A stretch of DNA of 64,000 nt from Labia minor (lineage: Eukaryota > Arthropoda > Insecta > Dermaptera > Spongiphoridae), in NCBI GenBank assembly GCA_963082975.1, contig OY720350.1:47756734-47820733 (forward strand), read 5' to 3'. Below the pieces are notes generated by a model that had not been told where the DNA came from, did not search any database, and was given only the letters and a program-made list of their open reading frames with translations. Numbering within the stretch: the first letter of the stretch is position 1; every line of letters begins with the position of its first letter. A program made the translations under genes and the position numbers. Positions 50,024 to 63,114 of the stretch are shown here, piece by piece.

Positions 50024-52046
50024 TCTATATATATAAAAGGCAATGTCTGTGTGTCTGTCTGTGTGTCTGTCTGTCTGTCTGTCTCTTATAGACTCAAAAA
50101 CTACCCGTCCGATTACGGTGAAACTTTCAGGAATTGTTGTGGGCATACCAAGGAAGGTTTTAGTGTAGTTAAATCCAAAATTAATTTATCCAAAATTAAT
50201 TTAATTAGTAATATATTACTAAAAGTCTGTAGTGTCACAAAACTATCGACAGATGGCGCTACATATAATTTTCAAAATTCAAATATTTTAAATTTTTTTT
50301 AAACTTAATATTTCTAACTTTGTATTACAATACAATAATGAGACGGAATTGTTGTGTGTTAAATTAGATTTTATAAATTGAAAACCATTAGTTATACTCT
50401 TAAGTTATTTAGTTTTATTGATCACATATCTGGAAAAAATCATCTTCATTAGTTGTTTTTAATTTAAATGTATATATGTGACGTCACAGTTACCTCCTTT
50501 TAGATATATATCTATTCTTAAAATAAAATTAAAAATATTTATATTATATTCATATATATGTAAAATAATAATTATATTATTTTAATATTCCTATAAGTTG
50601 GTATCACAATTTATTATTATTATGAATTATTTATAAGTAATTACTATTATTAATTGGTATTAATAAATAAATAATATTAATTATATTAACTTAATATTTC
50701 TAACTTTAATGAGACGGAATTGTTGTGTGTTAAAGAATTATTGACTATAAAAACCAATTTGTTTTTAGGTAAGAATATATTATTCTATTTATTGTAATTA
50801 TTTAAAATTTTTTTTTAGCAAACAAATCTGTCTATAGTCCATTTGATTAAACCTACCATCTTATATATAGATTGTCGTGTATAAGATATTAGGGATGAGG
50901 TATTTTATAAGAAAAATTGGGTTAAAAATAAGTTTAATTAATTGGTAGCACTCTGGATTGAATTTAGAATAATTAAAAGGGTTATTGAAACCGCGTAGGT
51001 TGATTAGGGAATGACAAGATTGAATAGGTTCAATTAAAAAATGCTTATATAAAATTATAACTAAAAATGATTTATTTAATAAAACTGTAAGAATTTAAAT
51101 TAAAATAGATAACTCAAGAAATTTAGGCCCGATTCACACACAAGTGGCGTATCGCACTGGCGTGGTTCTGGCGTGGAACAGGTTTGTTAATGTAATTGCA
51201 TTAGCTTATGACTCAATACCCACAGATATGGCGTATGGCGTGTTGGAGGCGTGGAAAATGGCACGAAGACCACTCCAAATGGTCTAGAAGTGGCGTGCCA
51301 GTCCCTACGAGCCACCGGTGGAGTCGGAGCGGAGTGGTCTTCGTGCCATTTTCCACGCCTCCAACACGCCATATCTGTGGGTATTGAGTCATAAGCTAAT
51401 GCAATTACATTACAAACCTGTTCCACGCCAGAACCACGCCAGTGCTATACGCCACTTGTGTGTGAATCGGGCCTAAGATGAAATAGAATAATTGAAAGGT
51501 ACCGTAAAAATAGAAATATAAATTAAAAGAACTTTAATTTATATTTTAGCAAATGCAATTTATAATTAATTATTAATTACCAATTGTCGACCACAGTTGG
51601 TATATTGTGTAGTTAAGGAATTGAGAATTCAAAATATGTCGAAGCCAATCATCCCCTCCTCTGCCACTTGGCAAAATTGTCCACCCCTCTCTCTCTATTG
51701 GGGTAACGAAGAGGCATATCTCTGGGTTTTCCCTGCGTTTTTTTTTTAAACAATTATTTTTAGAAAGTCTTTGCCATGTGCTCAGTATCATAATACATCC
51801 AATATATAAGCATAAAAAACAAGCATTTTTATATTTATACTAGGAAAATTTGTTGTTGATTAAATTAAAATATATTTTCCAAGAAAACAAATATATGTCT
51901 TATCTACTTATACTGATTGAAACAAAATGGATGAAAACCTTTTACATACAGACTTTCAACCAAATACTATGTATCACTCGGGGGTACAGGGGGCGGAGCC
52001 CCCGTCTAGGTGTGAAGAGCGCCTGGAAGGCGCTCTGATCAGCTAG
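50024..52046 (+). mobile_element. Family D Helitron, larger copy with a 1.1-kb insertion
   Basis: 5' TCTATATATATAAAAGGC and 3' hairpin GAGCGCCTGGAAGGCGCTC (52018-52036), then CTAG (52043-52046) and T. The sequence matches the copy at 41.5-42.2 kb except for extra DNA between about 50750 and 51840. One TGACGTCA (50479-50486). Confidence 0.88.
51127..51476. mobile_element. Long palindromic foldback element inside the Helitron
   Basis: Arms of about 140 bases (from 51127 inward, and ending at 51476) are near-perfect inverted copies. Ends TTAGGCCCGATTCACAC and reverse complement. The loop (about 51275-51330) holds the unpaired part. GC-rich compared with surroundings. The superfamily is not identified; open frames are by-products of the palindrome. 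Confidence 0.85.
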
Positions 52047-52840
52047 TTTACTATAAAATAATAAATCTTAAGAGTATTGATAATTATTCAATTTATTAAA
52101 AAACAAATCATTTTAATCGATTAATCAATAAAAGATAATGACTTATAAAAAAAGTGAATATATAAATAAATATATAAAGAAAATAAATGATTTTAAAAGG
52201 GAAATAAGAATTCTAGAGAAACTAATAATTAAATGAAAAAAGTGAAATGGTAAATATCGTTCAATTATAATTAAGTTTTGTTTTTCATAGTCTATCAATC
52301 ACGAAAAATTTACTAATTTTAACAAGATCAATTTACAATTTATGAAACATTATCATAGATTATCTCTCTCTTTTTCCTCTCACTCGAAAGCAATTTCTTT
52401 TTTTAATAGAACTTAAATTATTATTATTTAAAAATTGTTAAAAGTGAATTCAATTAAATAAAAGAAATTTTTAAATCCTTAATTGTGATCTTTCTTTCTT
52501 ATGAGTTGTTTTTTTTATGTATGAGTGGTCGAAGTATTCTCATATTAAGAAGTCTTACTTATAGTTAACTGATCATGTCTTTCAATTTTAACTTCTATGA
52601 TTTATCTAATATTTTTAGGTAATTTGATAGTAGCTCTTTTAAATTATATATTTCTCCTGGGTTTAGTTTCTAATGACATTGAAATTGTTTATAGTATATA
52701 TTGTATTACGTAATAAAATTAATATATAGTAGTGTTATATGACTGATATATGGACTCTTAAGATGGAACTGTTGATTGAAAATTGATGATGTTTGATGAT
52801 GTATATTGGGTTGCTTATCTTCAAGGAGAATATCATATGG

Positions 52841-53762
52841 CAGGGATGGCAATTACATGGCACGAGTGCCAACTTTGGCACGCGAAAAAAATTTTCAGGC
52901 ACGTCAAAAAATTTAAAAAATTAAGTAAAAAAATTCCTTATTTTAAAATAGTTTATGTTTTTTTCAATAATTTTTTTTTCTAGCTGCCTTTGCATACGTA
53001 CATATATATAATTGTGATATAATTCTTATATATTCTTTAATGAGTTTTTAGTTTTGTGTTTAACTTTAAATGAAATTGTTTTTTGAATTAAAATGGTACT
53101 AAAAAACAAAAACTTCAAGATATTCAAAGCTTTGGAAGGCTTTTGGACCGCTGATTACGGTTTTTTTAAACATGGGGATAAAACTCGGTGCGGTCTGTGC
53201 TCTGAAATTATTGTATGTCGAACGTCTTCTATTAAGCGACACTTTGAAACGAACCATAAAAACATCGCCGAAAAACAAATTGAAGAAAGAAAAGAACTAA
53301 TTTCTCAACGGTTAAAAATAGCTGAAAATCAATCGAATTTATTACCAAAATTTGTAAAAACCAACAGCAATGTTACGGAAGCTATTTTTGAAATTTTTTA
53401 TTTGATTGCTAAGAAATCAAAACCATTTTAGGATGGGGAGTTTATAAAAACGGTTATGTTAAAGGCGGCTGTTAGTTTGTTTCAGGATTTTAATAATAAA
53501 GAACAAACAAATTGTAAGAATTTTCTATGATAATTATTAATAAAATTTATATAATTGATATAAAATCTTTATATTTAATTAATGTTATCACATGATCTCT
53601 AATATTACAATTTATTTCCTTTCTTTTTTATTGTATTTTTATCAATTATTATAATCCATTAAAAAATGCATATAAATAAAAGGTAAACGGGCACGCGAAA
53701 AAAAATTGCATTTAAATTTAGTTTATTTTGGCACTTTGACCAAATCCTATTTGCCATCCCTG
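52841..53762 (+). mobile_element. hAT element with partial transposase gene
   Basis: Ends CAGGGATGGCAATTA and (reverse complement) CAGGGATGGCAAATA; 922 bp. Flanks TCATATGG and TTTTATGG match at 6 of 8. It ends at the edge of the hillarin promoter region. Confidence 0.85.
53093..53431 (+). pseudogene. Truncated hAT transposase (BED-type zinc finger part)
   Basis: 112 codons. Residues about 32-55 (CGLCSEIIVCRTSSIKRHFE, then H) form a C2H2/BED-like zinc finger as at the N-terminus of ZBED/SPIN-like hAT transposases. Then comes a Lys/Glu-rich linker and a stop. After the stop the next frame continues DGEFIKTVMLKAAVSLFQ, so the stop broke a once longer gene. The RNase-H-like and dimerisation parts are absent, hence inactive. 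Confidence 0.8.
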
Positions 53763-54063
53763 TTTTATGGAATTGTTGAACACTGAATGGTGAGTGAAGT
53801 GGGTAGGGAGGAAGTTAACTAGGTAGTTGAGAGATGGGTGAGGGGGAGTGAGGGAGGGAAGGTGTGCAAGATGGCAGGTCCGCGACGGTGCGGGGCTGCC
53901 GAGCGTTGCATGCAGAGAGCGTGCAGGTGGCGTCGGTCGACCCCGTGGCATGAACGAGCAACGCCAGCAGTACAGTCGCGAGTGCACACTCCGTGCTGGA
54001 GCCAACATGGCTTTTCGGCTCGCTTAAATCGTGCACACTGGCCCCCTTGTACAGCGCCCCAAC
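53763..54063 (+). promoter_or_regulatory. Putative promoter and 5' UTR of hillarin (GC- and CpG-rich)
   Basis: About 300 bases with base composition unlike the surrounding AT-rich DNA, rich in CG dinucleotides (about 53875-54030), directly before the hillarin ATG. Open frames on both strands here do not look like protein; they arise from the composition. A hAT element (52841-53762) ends at the edge of this region. Confidence 0.5.
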
Positions 54064-55687
54064 ATGTATCGAATGAACTTTTATGAGTCGACCTGTTTAC
54101 GATGTCATCAGACAGTGTACCAAGTGGACCGAGTGGGACCCCTCAAAGACTTCACTTTCTTCCACAGCGGGTGCTTCAAATGTGCTGTGTGTGGAACTAA
54201 ACTGACACTTAAGACCTATTACAACAATCAACACCGTCAAGAAGACAAGGAAGTGTATTGTAGTTCTCATGTACCGAAAATTGGTCCTGGACATCTGGAT
54301 GGATCAGCTGTGGGGATTCGCAGTGCCTTGAATGTACCCAGATCAAGTAATTTCGTCAATGAGCAGATCCGGGGCTACGGCCGATCCGAGACCTTTAATG
54401 GCAACCATTCACCTGGTGAGATTTTGCATTTTCTCTTTCCGATTCCAACCATTTACAATAAAGCCAGTAATAAATAAGAATTTTGAATGCAATTTTATTA
54501 AACATTAATAATTAAATGACATCAAATTTATACAAAATTCTAACAGACAATTCTTTTTATTAAAGTTCGGTGAGAAAATATATATAAAATATAAATGAAT
54601 TCATTTATTACATCAAATTATTTTCAATTATATTATAATCTGTTTTAATTTAGAATATATAATGCAAATTTATGAAAGTCTTCATTTAATAAAATATGAA
54701 AGTTCGCCCAACAAACTAGCCCGAAGAAATATGAAGATAATATTATTATTTTATTTTATTTATTCGTAATTATGATTAACTGATCCATTTTAATCATTAT
54801 CATTTGAATTAAATTTTAAAAATTTCTATTAAAATTTATTTCTTAAATCAAGTGACTTTTCAACTCTTTTGATCTATTCTTGGTTAATTTGAAAGTTATT
54901 TTTTTTAAGAAAAACTTCACGGTCGCTGAATACCAATCTTCTTATATCTTACATTGATATAAAAACAAATAACAAGTAGCCACTCGTACCTATCAATTTT
55001 CCTGTTTTTTTAAAGGAGAAAGAGAGATGGTTGTTATCTTTGACACAACATAATAAAATATTAGAAGGGTGGAAAGCCTAATTACTTAGATTTCATTTAT
55101 AATTCATGATTACGTGACTTTTTAATATGTCAAGGCTAAAAATAGTTATAAAATAGTTTATTTACATTTCCATTAAAGGATTTATTTGAGAATAATCTGC
55201 AATTGTCTATGAATACAAAACACAAACATTTAAAACATTAATTATCAAATCACAAAAATAAATGAAAAAATTTAAAACTATCAATTTATTACGTTGAATC
55301 ATTTAGCTTCAGTAAATGTTGAAAGTATATTTATTCTTTAAATTATTATCTCATTTAATCATTCTTTTTCAGGAAAAATTACTATTTTTAAAATTGTATC
55401 TCATTTATTTATATTATTATATAATTTTAACTTCAATTAATTAATTAATTAAAATATAATAGTATATAAATAAATTACAATGTGTAATTTTTCAAGGCGG
55501 CGGTTCTGGCGGATTGGGTGGCGGATTAACTGGAGGTGGAGGAGACTATAGTGCATTCGAAACGACAGGGAGCTATCAATATGGTCGTTTTGATGCAAGT
55601 GCCTTACACATTGCTCATGCCCTCAGGGCAACTGAGCTACATAAGGCTTATAACAAAGCAAGAGAGAAACCCATCGATTATTATTTG
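54064..55687 (+). CDS. Hil: Hillarin (LIM domain plus transglutaminase-like protein), 5' part only
   Basis: Exon 54064-54415 joins to exon 55497-55687; donor GTGAGA and acceptor TTCAAG, phase 1; the second exon ends at a GTAAGT donor in phase 0. The 181 residues seen begin MYRMNFYESTCLRC, very like the start of arthropod hillarin. A single LIM domain shows the zinc ligands C11, C14, H34, C37 and C40, C43, C66, H69. Then come a conserved block (GPGHLDGSAVGIRSAL), a Gly-rich linker (about 118-133) and a conserved stretch containing YGRFDASALHIAHAL and KAREKPID. In flies hillarin is a septin-associated cytoskeletal protein with a transglutaminase-like domain; that domain is not in this window, so a long intron or distant exons are implied. 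An in-frame ATG at 54031 would add 11 residues, but the start at 54064 matches the family. Confidence 0.92.
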
Positions 55688-56169
55688 GTAAGTTGCAAAA
55701 TTCTTTAAAAAATACACAAGATTATAAGATGATATGTAGATTTATTTAGTAAATATTACCTGATAGTTTATTAAAATTTCTTAGTTTCTTAATAAATCAA
55801 AAAGAAAAAAATTATTTCCTTGGAGACTTGAATGCTCGTAAGCTTTTCAAATTAATATTTTAAATTAAATAATAATGTTTTTTTATTATTTAATACATAT
55901 TTAGAGAGGTAATATAAACTTTTTGTATATTTATATAATATTTAAATATTATTTTACCTATAAAAATTTCTTCTGCATAAGGATTTTTGATCTATTCATT
56001 CCAAATAAGGTGACCATGAAAGTTTTATTTAAAAATAGAAACGGGAAATCCTACATTTTTACGCATAATGTAAGCTATTTAAAAAAAAATTCAAGAAAAA
56101 AAGAAAATGTTTGTTGACATTGTGATTTTATAACATCCCTTTAATTATTTTTTCTCTCTTTTAAAAAAA

Positions 56170-56301
56170 GAATTGCCGTTACTAATATTATTAAATCAAA
56201 TTCGAAATGTTGATTTAAACGTGACTAATATAATTATATGCATGAAAGAGAATCCAAATTTATCCATTGAAGATTTTTATGGCTTAAGATTTTTTGGAAG
56301 G
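56170..56301 (+). other. Unassigned coding-like stretch
   Basis: Frame reading LPLLILLNQIRNVDLN and CMKENPNLSIEDFYGL ends at a stop. It follows an AG, so an exon is formally possible, and codon content is less AT-biased than its surroundings. No family recognised; a decayed transposon piece is as likely. Confidence 0.25.
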
Positions 56302-56599
56302 TCATAAATTGCAAATCGCTGCTGAAGAGGCTTCGTTCGGCCAAGACCTTGGCCAGGAGAGGACAATGCCGACAAGAACCTGTACCAAGTGCCCAGTACA
56401 GTGCTGCACAAGAGTCCCACCAATCATTACATTACTTTACATTTAAACTATACACATACACACAAACACGCCTCTCATTTTTTTAAATTAATTTCTCTTG
56501 TTAACTCAAGATTGATGCGAAACTCTCTCTGTTCAAATGATTAGTAATTTCTCATTAATAAAATCTTAAAAGCATTTATACTTTTATCTGAAAAAAAGT

Positions 56600-56800
56600 T
56601 TGAAGTTTCAGTTGAATGTTAGGAAGGATACAAACATAAATTCAGTGCCCCAGGGTGATACATTCCATTCTCGGCGAGATTTTTACTTCTCTTTAAGTGA
56701 GAGCAAAGAAATGCAGGTCATAGAGGCACTCAAAGAAAAAAAAAACGATTCGGATGGAATAAGTATAAAAAAAATTGTTAATGAACAACACTCAATATAA
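56600..56800 (+). other. Unassigned coding-like stretch, possible terminal exon
   Basis: A frame after TTTCAG with balanced residues (VPQGDTFHSRRDFYFSL, then MQVIEALKEKKND) ends in TAA. Not a hillarin segment that I recognise. Could be an alternative last exon or a relic. Confidence 0.25.
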
Positions 56801-58130
56801 ACCTGCTATTCATTAAAATTATTATTGTAAAATTCTTTTCAATAATATTTTTTCTATTTAATGAAAAATATAATAATAAAACATTTCTAAAATATAAATA
56901 AAAATCAATGAACATTTTATTTTAAATTTATTTTTCAATAAAAAGAAGAACAATTTTCAATAAAAAATCTAATTTAATCTAAACATTAAATTCGAACGTT
57001 CTCGTCATATAAATAAATTATATTATTATTAATAATATTTCCTTTAACTAGTATACCAACACAACCATCTCCATCCATCTATCTATATCGGTCATTTTAC
57101 TACATTTTTTAATAATTTTTCTTCTCCCACTCTTAACATATATTTATTTCCAAGGAAAAGATATATAGATTCAGAAGCCAAAAATTTAAAATTTTTGAAG
57201 CTGCTCAATTATTAAAAAGTATTTTTTGTTTTTAAATAGTAAAAATAAATTATTTTAAATCGTTAAAATATTATTACTTAAAACTAAATGTATTTTTCAT
57301 TCAATATTCCAAAAAGACTAAAAAGGTTGGGGCTCAAGGTCTTCGTCTTATTAATCACTCAATTTTTTGTTATGCAATCTCAACTATTTCTTAGTAACCT
57401 CGTCTATTTTATAACTATAAATTAATAAATAAATATAAAGAATTAGATCATACTTTAAATCACCATCCCTTTTTTGTCTTATACAATGCAATTGTCAAAA
57501 TAATGTCTTTATATATTTGAATTTTTATATTCTTAAAAAAATGTTCTATTGATTATTTCATTCGAAAATATAAAAAAAAATACTCTTTTTAATTTCATAT
57601 TTTAGTTTTAAGTTAATGTGCAGTTTTTTTAAATTATTTTTTTAATGATAATTGAATTTGTTCGACCATATGGTTTAGTATAATTACATAGAAAAATTTA
57701 GTTAAATTTAAATAGGGAAAATAATGGTTGTGCTGGTTACTAAAGAAATAAAAACAACAGAGAGGTCAAAAGGACAGTGTAGATAAATAGATTGTTACGT
57801 GATATCAAGACAAACATAGATTAAATAAGAGGAAAATTAATTTCATCAAATTGCTGCAACTTGCATACAAAAATAATCTACCGCATCTGATGTTGTAATA
57901 TACGTTGATAATTGCTCTAAACACCATAATTGTTAAATGAAAAGAGTCAAAGCACCTTAAATTGATAAATTAGTAATACATGGTTATGGAAATTATAGAA
58001 TTAATTAATACGAAGAAATATATTGCTTGCTTTTACTAAAGGGAAACTTTTTTTTAAAAAAAATCAATATATAAATTAAAATCGTGATATTGTAATAAAA
58101 ATTAGAGATAAAAGAAAGAAAAGAAAAAAA

Positions 58131-58400
58131 TTATTCTTGGCTCATGAAATTTACAAAATGATAATGTAAAATTATCAAGTACTGGTATAAAACTGGAAGT
58201 TTGTCTTTGAAATTAGAAACAGGTATTTTAAGGTCTGATAACTGAGAAGAAGAGAAAATCGGTGAAGCCGGTCGGTCTGGTGACTGACTTTCGCGGCGAC
58301 TTTCTGGACTTTCTTTCCTTGACCATCGCAAGGTCAGAGGACCAACGACTCCCTATCATGTGCCGAATGTGAAACCCGAGGACCCTCACTAACGACCTTT
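58131..58400 (-). other. GC-richer island with a Ser/Arg/Pro-rich minus-strand frame
   Basis: The minus strand reads MRWSRKESPESRRESQSPDR and onward. Composition differs from the flanks; no domain or splice context is confirmed. Confidence 0.2.
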
Positions 58401-61329
58401 AAGCCACTTATTTATGTGCAATTCTTCCAATAGTCATTCATTGTAGGGCGATTTATTTTTCTGACCCAGAAATGGTGCTAGAAATTTTTACAATTTGCAT
58501 ATCTCAGTTGAGGCCACGAATTTACAATATAATTGTTTAGTACTGTAATTTCTACATTACTCTATAAAATATTTTAATAATATAATTAAAAAAATGTTTT
58601 GTTTACAATTTTCTCACTTGGAAATTTGTTTGCATTTTTTTTTTATTTCAATTTATTTATTTTAAAATATTGATTATTTTAAAATAAAACAAAAATAATA
58701 ATTTATTCATTTTAATTAAATATTCACTTATATAAGTTGACAAACAATCAAAAACTATTGGTATAAGGATGTTATATGAATATTACAAATATATATATAT
58801 ATAAGATATGAAATACTTGATGCGATTTTATAATAGTTTTATAATTGATTTAAAATTGAAATTAAATTATAGAAATATCACAATTTTTCAATGATCTTTA
58901 TTATAAATTGTTTATTTTCAAAATAAACAGAACATGATTAAACGGAACATGTGCTTAATAAACTAGATATGGAAAGGGGGAGGGACTCTTATACTTATGT
59001 TTTACTCTCTCTTTCAAATTCCAGTCATTTCCGATTGAATGCTTTCTTAGTGTCTCTTATGATTCAGCTCATTTCATGGTAAAATGTCTCGTAAAAAATT
59101 ATTAATAAATATTTTTGGCCCTACCCTGAGATGAAGCTATATATATTTTTAAATATGATATCATTTATGAAATTTATTTTCGCATTAAACACGCATTAAA
59201 TTTAAGAAATCTATTGATTATATTATTTACTCATAAAAAAATATAAAACATTATATATATTATTTATTAAATTTAAAAAAAAATACATTTTATTTTTTTA
59301 AAACGTATTTAATATTTTAAAGGACTATTTTATTCATGTATTAATCTAGAGATAATATGAAAAATATATAATTTTAGCATTTATTCGATATTTTATAGAT
59401 AAAGTGATTTATACAAGAATCTCTTTCATTATTATTAATTGCTTTTTTTATTGAAATATTCGATAATAATACTTTTCATGAATTTGTTAACAAACAATAT
59501 ATTTTTATTCTAAATAAAAACAAAATTTGATCTTGGTTGATTTAAATTCAAACTAAATTAAGATGAATATTCTTTGAATATTTTAAACATTCTTAGTTTA
59601 AGCAACTTAACTACTATTTGTTAAATAATATTCAAGATAATTCAAAAATATAATATTTGACATAAACTTCAATGATTTTGATCTTTACAACATTATTAAA
59701 GTAAAAAAGAAAAAATTGGAATGTGTATATACTGCACTAAAAAATAAATTTTAAATTATTTATTAATAAAATATATATAAATATTAATTAAAGATGCAAA
59801 CTAATAAATAGAGTGATTATTTTATAATATAAATATTCACCAAGTTTTATACTACTCTAACTGTAAAGGCAACCAATAAAAGAATAATTTTATAAATTCC
59901 ATTCAAGATTGAAAAGAGAATGATAAAAGCGGAATCTTATAGTGGGTAACATCGATCGGTTAAATCCCGCTAGGAAGAACAGAGAGATTTTCTTTAGTCA
60001 TCATCAAAACCAGCTCGATAAAAGAGTAAGAAAGAGAGATATTCATTAAATGAATGAAGAAATGAAATACCAGAGTTTTTAACATGTCTTCATTTAGAGA
60101 ATCATAATGCAAATAAAGAGTATAGCTAACAAAATAATTTCAATTATTCAACATGCATAGTCAATTGACCGTTAAGAAAATAACAAATTTACAAAAATAT
60201 AATCATGCAATATATATTATTTAATTTTATTTATCTAGATTTTTATAACTAAGGTAAATACTTTTCAACGCCTCAAAAAACAATTTATAAGCATTAATTA
60301 AATCATGGAAATGCCCTATTCTCAAAATTAAAATATTTAATGCAACCCATCTAGACTTAATATCTCTCTCTCATTTGTCAATTATATCAAATCAATTTAA
60401 AAAAGAATTTTCAGTATTTGAATAATCTAAAATATAAAATATATAAGTAAAATTTCAAATATCGCTAACAGGTTTTTGAAGGCTTAATTTAAATTTTTTT
60501 AAAAACAAAATACGACATTCAAAATTGTCTTTTTTTACCTATGAAAATCATAAACCCTCAAAATATACGTTAATTTTTAAAAGTTTTAAAGGTTCTGATG
60601 TTATCATAAGAGAGAGGGTTATCATCTTCAATATTTACCATCAACAATTTTTCTTAACAGTTGAAAATTTAAAAGTTAATTGGATGTTCAATTCATATAA
60701 TTAATTATTTACTAGCATCGTAAAAATAAAAGGGAATGAACAATAAATATTTTGACGATTTAGTATTTTTTGTACTTAAGATAATTAAATAAATAAATAA
60801 TTTTCTCGTAAAATAAGTACGATTCACTTTTGATTTCTTTTTTTTTTCATTCAATATTATATACGTATATTGTTTTAAGAAGGTTCGCTAATCATTGGAA
60901 TTATTTTCTAAGATTATATATCTTTGATATGATTATTCGACGTAAATTAAATTATACTATATTGACCTTATGGATTAATAGAAAAATTTAAAAAAATTTT
61001 AAGTAAAATATTTGAACATATAGTTTATTTATTTATCTGTTACACTTCTCCCGTTCTTAAATTTTGAAGAGTTTATATTTTTAGAGTATTTATTTAAAAG
61101 TTATATTCAACTATTAGAAAAGGTTTTGAAATGTATTAAAAATTTATAAAAAAAAATAATATACATATAATTAATTATTCTGTTATTCATTGAATTAATA
61201 AAGAAACTGGAAATTGGAAAAAGGCCTTAGGCTTTTCTTTCTTTTCTTCCTAATAATTACTTTCAAATCACTCTTTCATATTAATTTATTTTTTAAAAAA
61301 AAGATGATATTAATACCGTAATGAAGATA

Positions 61330-61610
61330 TAGAAGAAGGTGCATGAGAACTAGCGTAAGAAATAGCATCAGGTGGCATCTAAGCTGTTAATGTGTATATA
61401 CAAGTGCTGAGAAACCATAAGGCCCCCACCAGTCTTTTCGGCTGGGAGCGATGACCTATTCATCGAATGCTTTCTCTCTGGGCTTAATGGAAGGCCGCTG
61501 CACATACATACGTACTCACCTGTGCACACAACACATCGCACTCCTTTCATGATTTGCCTGCCTTTATAACATTCTAATTGTAATATGCCTTGGTATATAA
61601 GGTCCAAATT
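61330..61610. other. GC-richer island, function unknown
   Basis: Contains GGCCCCCACCAG and, on the minus strand, ACAGGTGAGTACG, which looks like a strong splice donor. No protein family recognised. Confidence 0.25.
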
Positions 61611-63114
61611 AAATTGACTTACCTATGTATATATAAATATAGATATTATTTTAAATAAACAACTATTTTTAATTCAAGTGTACACTAGATTTTTTTTTAT
61701 TTAAATTAAATATTAACTTTTAAAGTTTTATTACAATTATTTATTTATTTACAATTAGTTTTGATAAATTTCGTTATTTTTCTTTTAAAAACCATGTTAT
61801 CCTACCAATTTTTGGTATTTAATAAAAAATAAATTATACTTATAACTCAAATACTTTTTGGATTTCAATACTTTAAATTATTTCTAAAAAAAAAATTACC
61901 ATTTAAAATAAAATAATTCAATTAACTATAGAGTTTTTTTTTTTAAATTAATTTTTTATTTTATAAATTAATATTTCTTCATATAAAAGAAAAAATTATA
62001 TCATTTCTTTAATAGGATATTTTATACACAATTATAACTCAAACGTTTTTTGCTATTAGAAATTTGATTCAATAGACACTATCCATTTGGCTTATATTCT
62101 TCTCATTTTAGATCGATCTTTTTGATTGATAATCAATCATCTTCTAATCAACTTTGGTGAAATTATTTCTTATATTTTAACAACAATTTAAAAATTTAAT
62201 AAATATTCATAATAAGTAATTATATTTTTTGGTGCATAATTTTTCAAACTAAACCTTAACAACTCAACAAACTTTATTTAAAAAAAAAATCTTGAAAATT
62301 TATTAATTTTAAAGTATTAATAAATAGATTTTATTATTTCGGAAACTGAAATTTAAGAGTAATTTTTATTATTAAAGTCAGTATAATTTACATTATTTGT
62401 CAATTAAATAAATATTAATTTCAAAATACAAAAAACTTGAAATAATGCTAAAATCCAGAAGACTATTAAATATGTAACAACCTGGTACAAGATATATAAT
62501 TAATAAACCGGAAATTTATTAATGTTCCTAGTGTTAGGCAACCAGACATACAAATGTTTACTGTCCAAAGAAGATAATCAAAGAGAAAAAGAAAGCAACC
62601 CTCTACATTCTTCATTACAAAGAAATAATTACTGGTGATGAGAAAACTACAACTAAATGTCGAAAAATCTTTTTATTTATTTGATGAGAATAAATAAAAC
62701 GAGAGAATTATGCAATCCAATGTCTAGAATGTTGGTAAACAGGAAATGATACACCAACCGAAAGAATGAAGGCTAGTTTTATAATTAAAAATAAGTTAAA
62801 AAAGTAAATAAAGAAAAAAATGAATGGGATTGCTTCAGACAAGTTAGTGGGAAGTACTTTAAGGATATGATGACCTGTCTTTGATTTTGGTTTCGTCTTA
62901 ATGATAATAGGAGACAAACTGTTATAAATAAATGAAAGACAAATTATTAATAATTGATTTATATGAACAGTGTATATATATTAAACCAGGTCGATTTGTA
63001 ATGCCAATTGAATGTGATGGAAGTAAATTGGAGCCTACCATGTTTTTTGTGGAAATTTTTGTCTTTAACTCTAAAATTGTGAACTATTTGTGATTTCGAT
63101 TCAGTCTAATATTC

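Noticed and set aside
51187..51426. 79-codon minus-strand frame
   Set aside because: It lies across the palindrome; both arms give mirrored frames without homology.
53718..54086. Frames of 96, 73 and 82 codons on both strands
   Set aside because: Produced by the CpG-rich promoter/5' UTR of hillarin; no family match and in conflict with each other.
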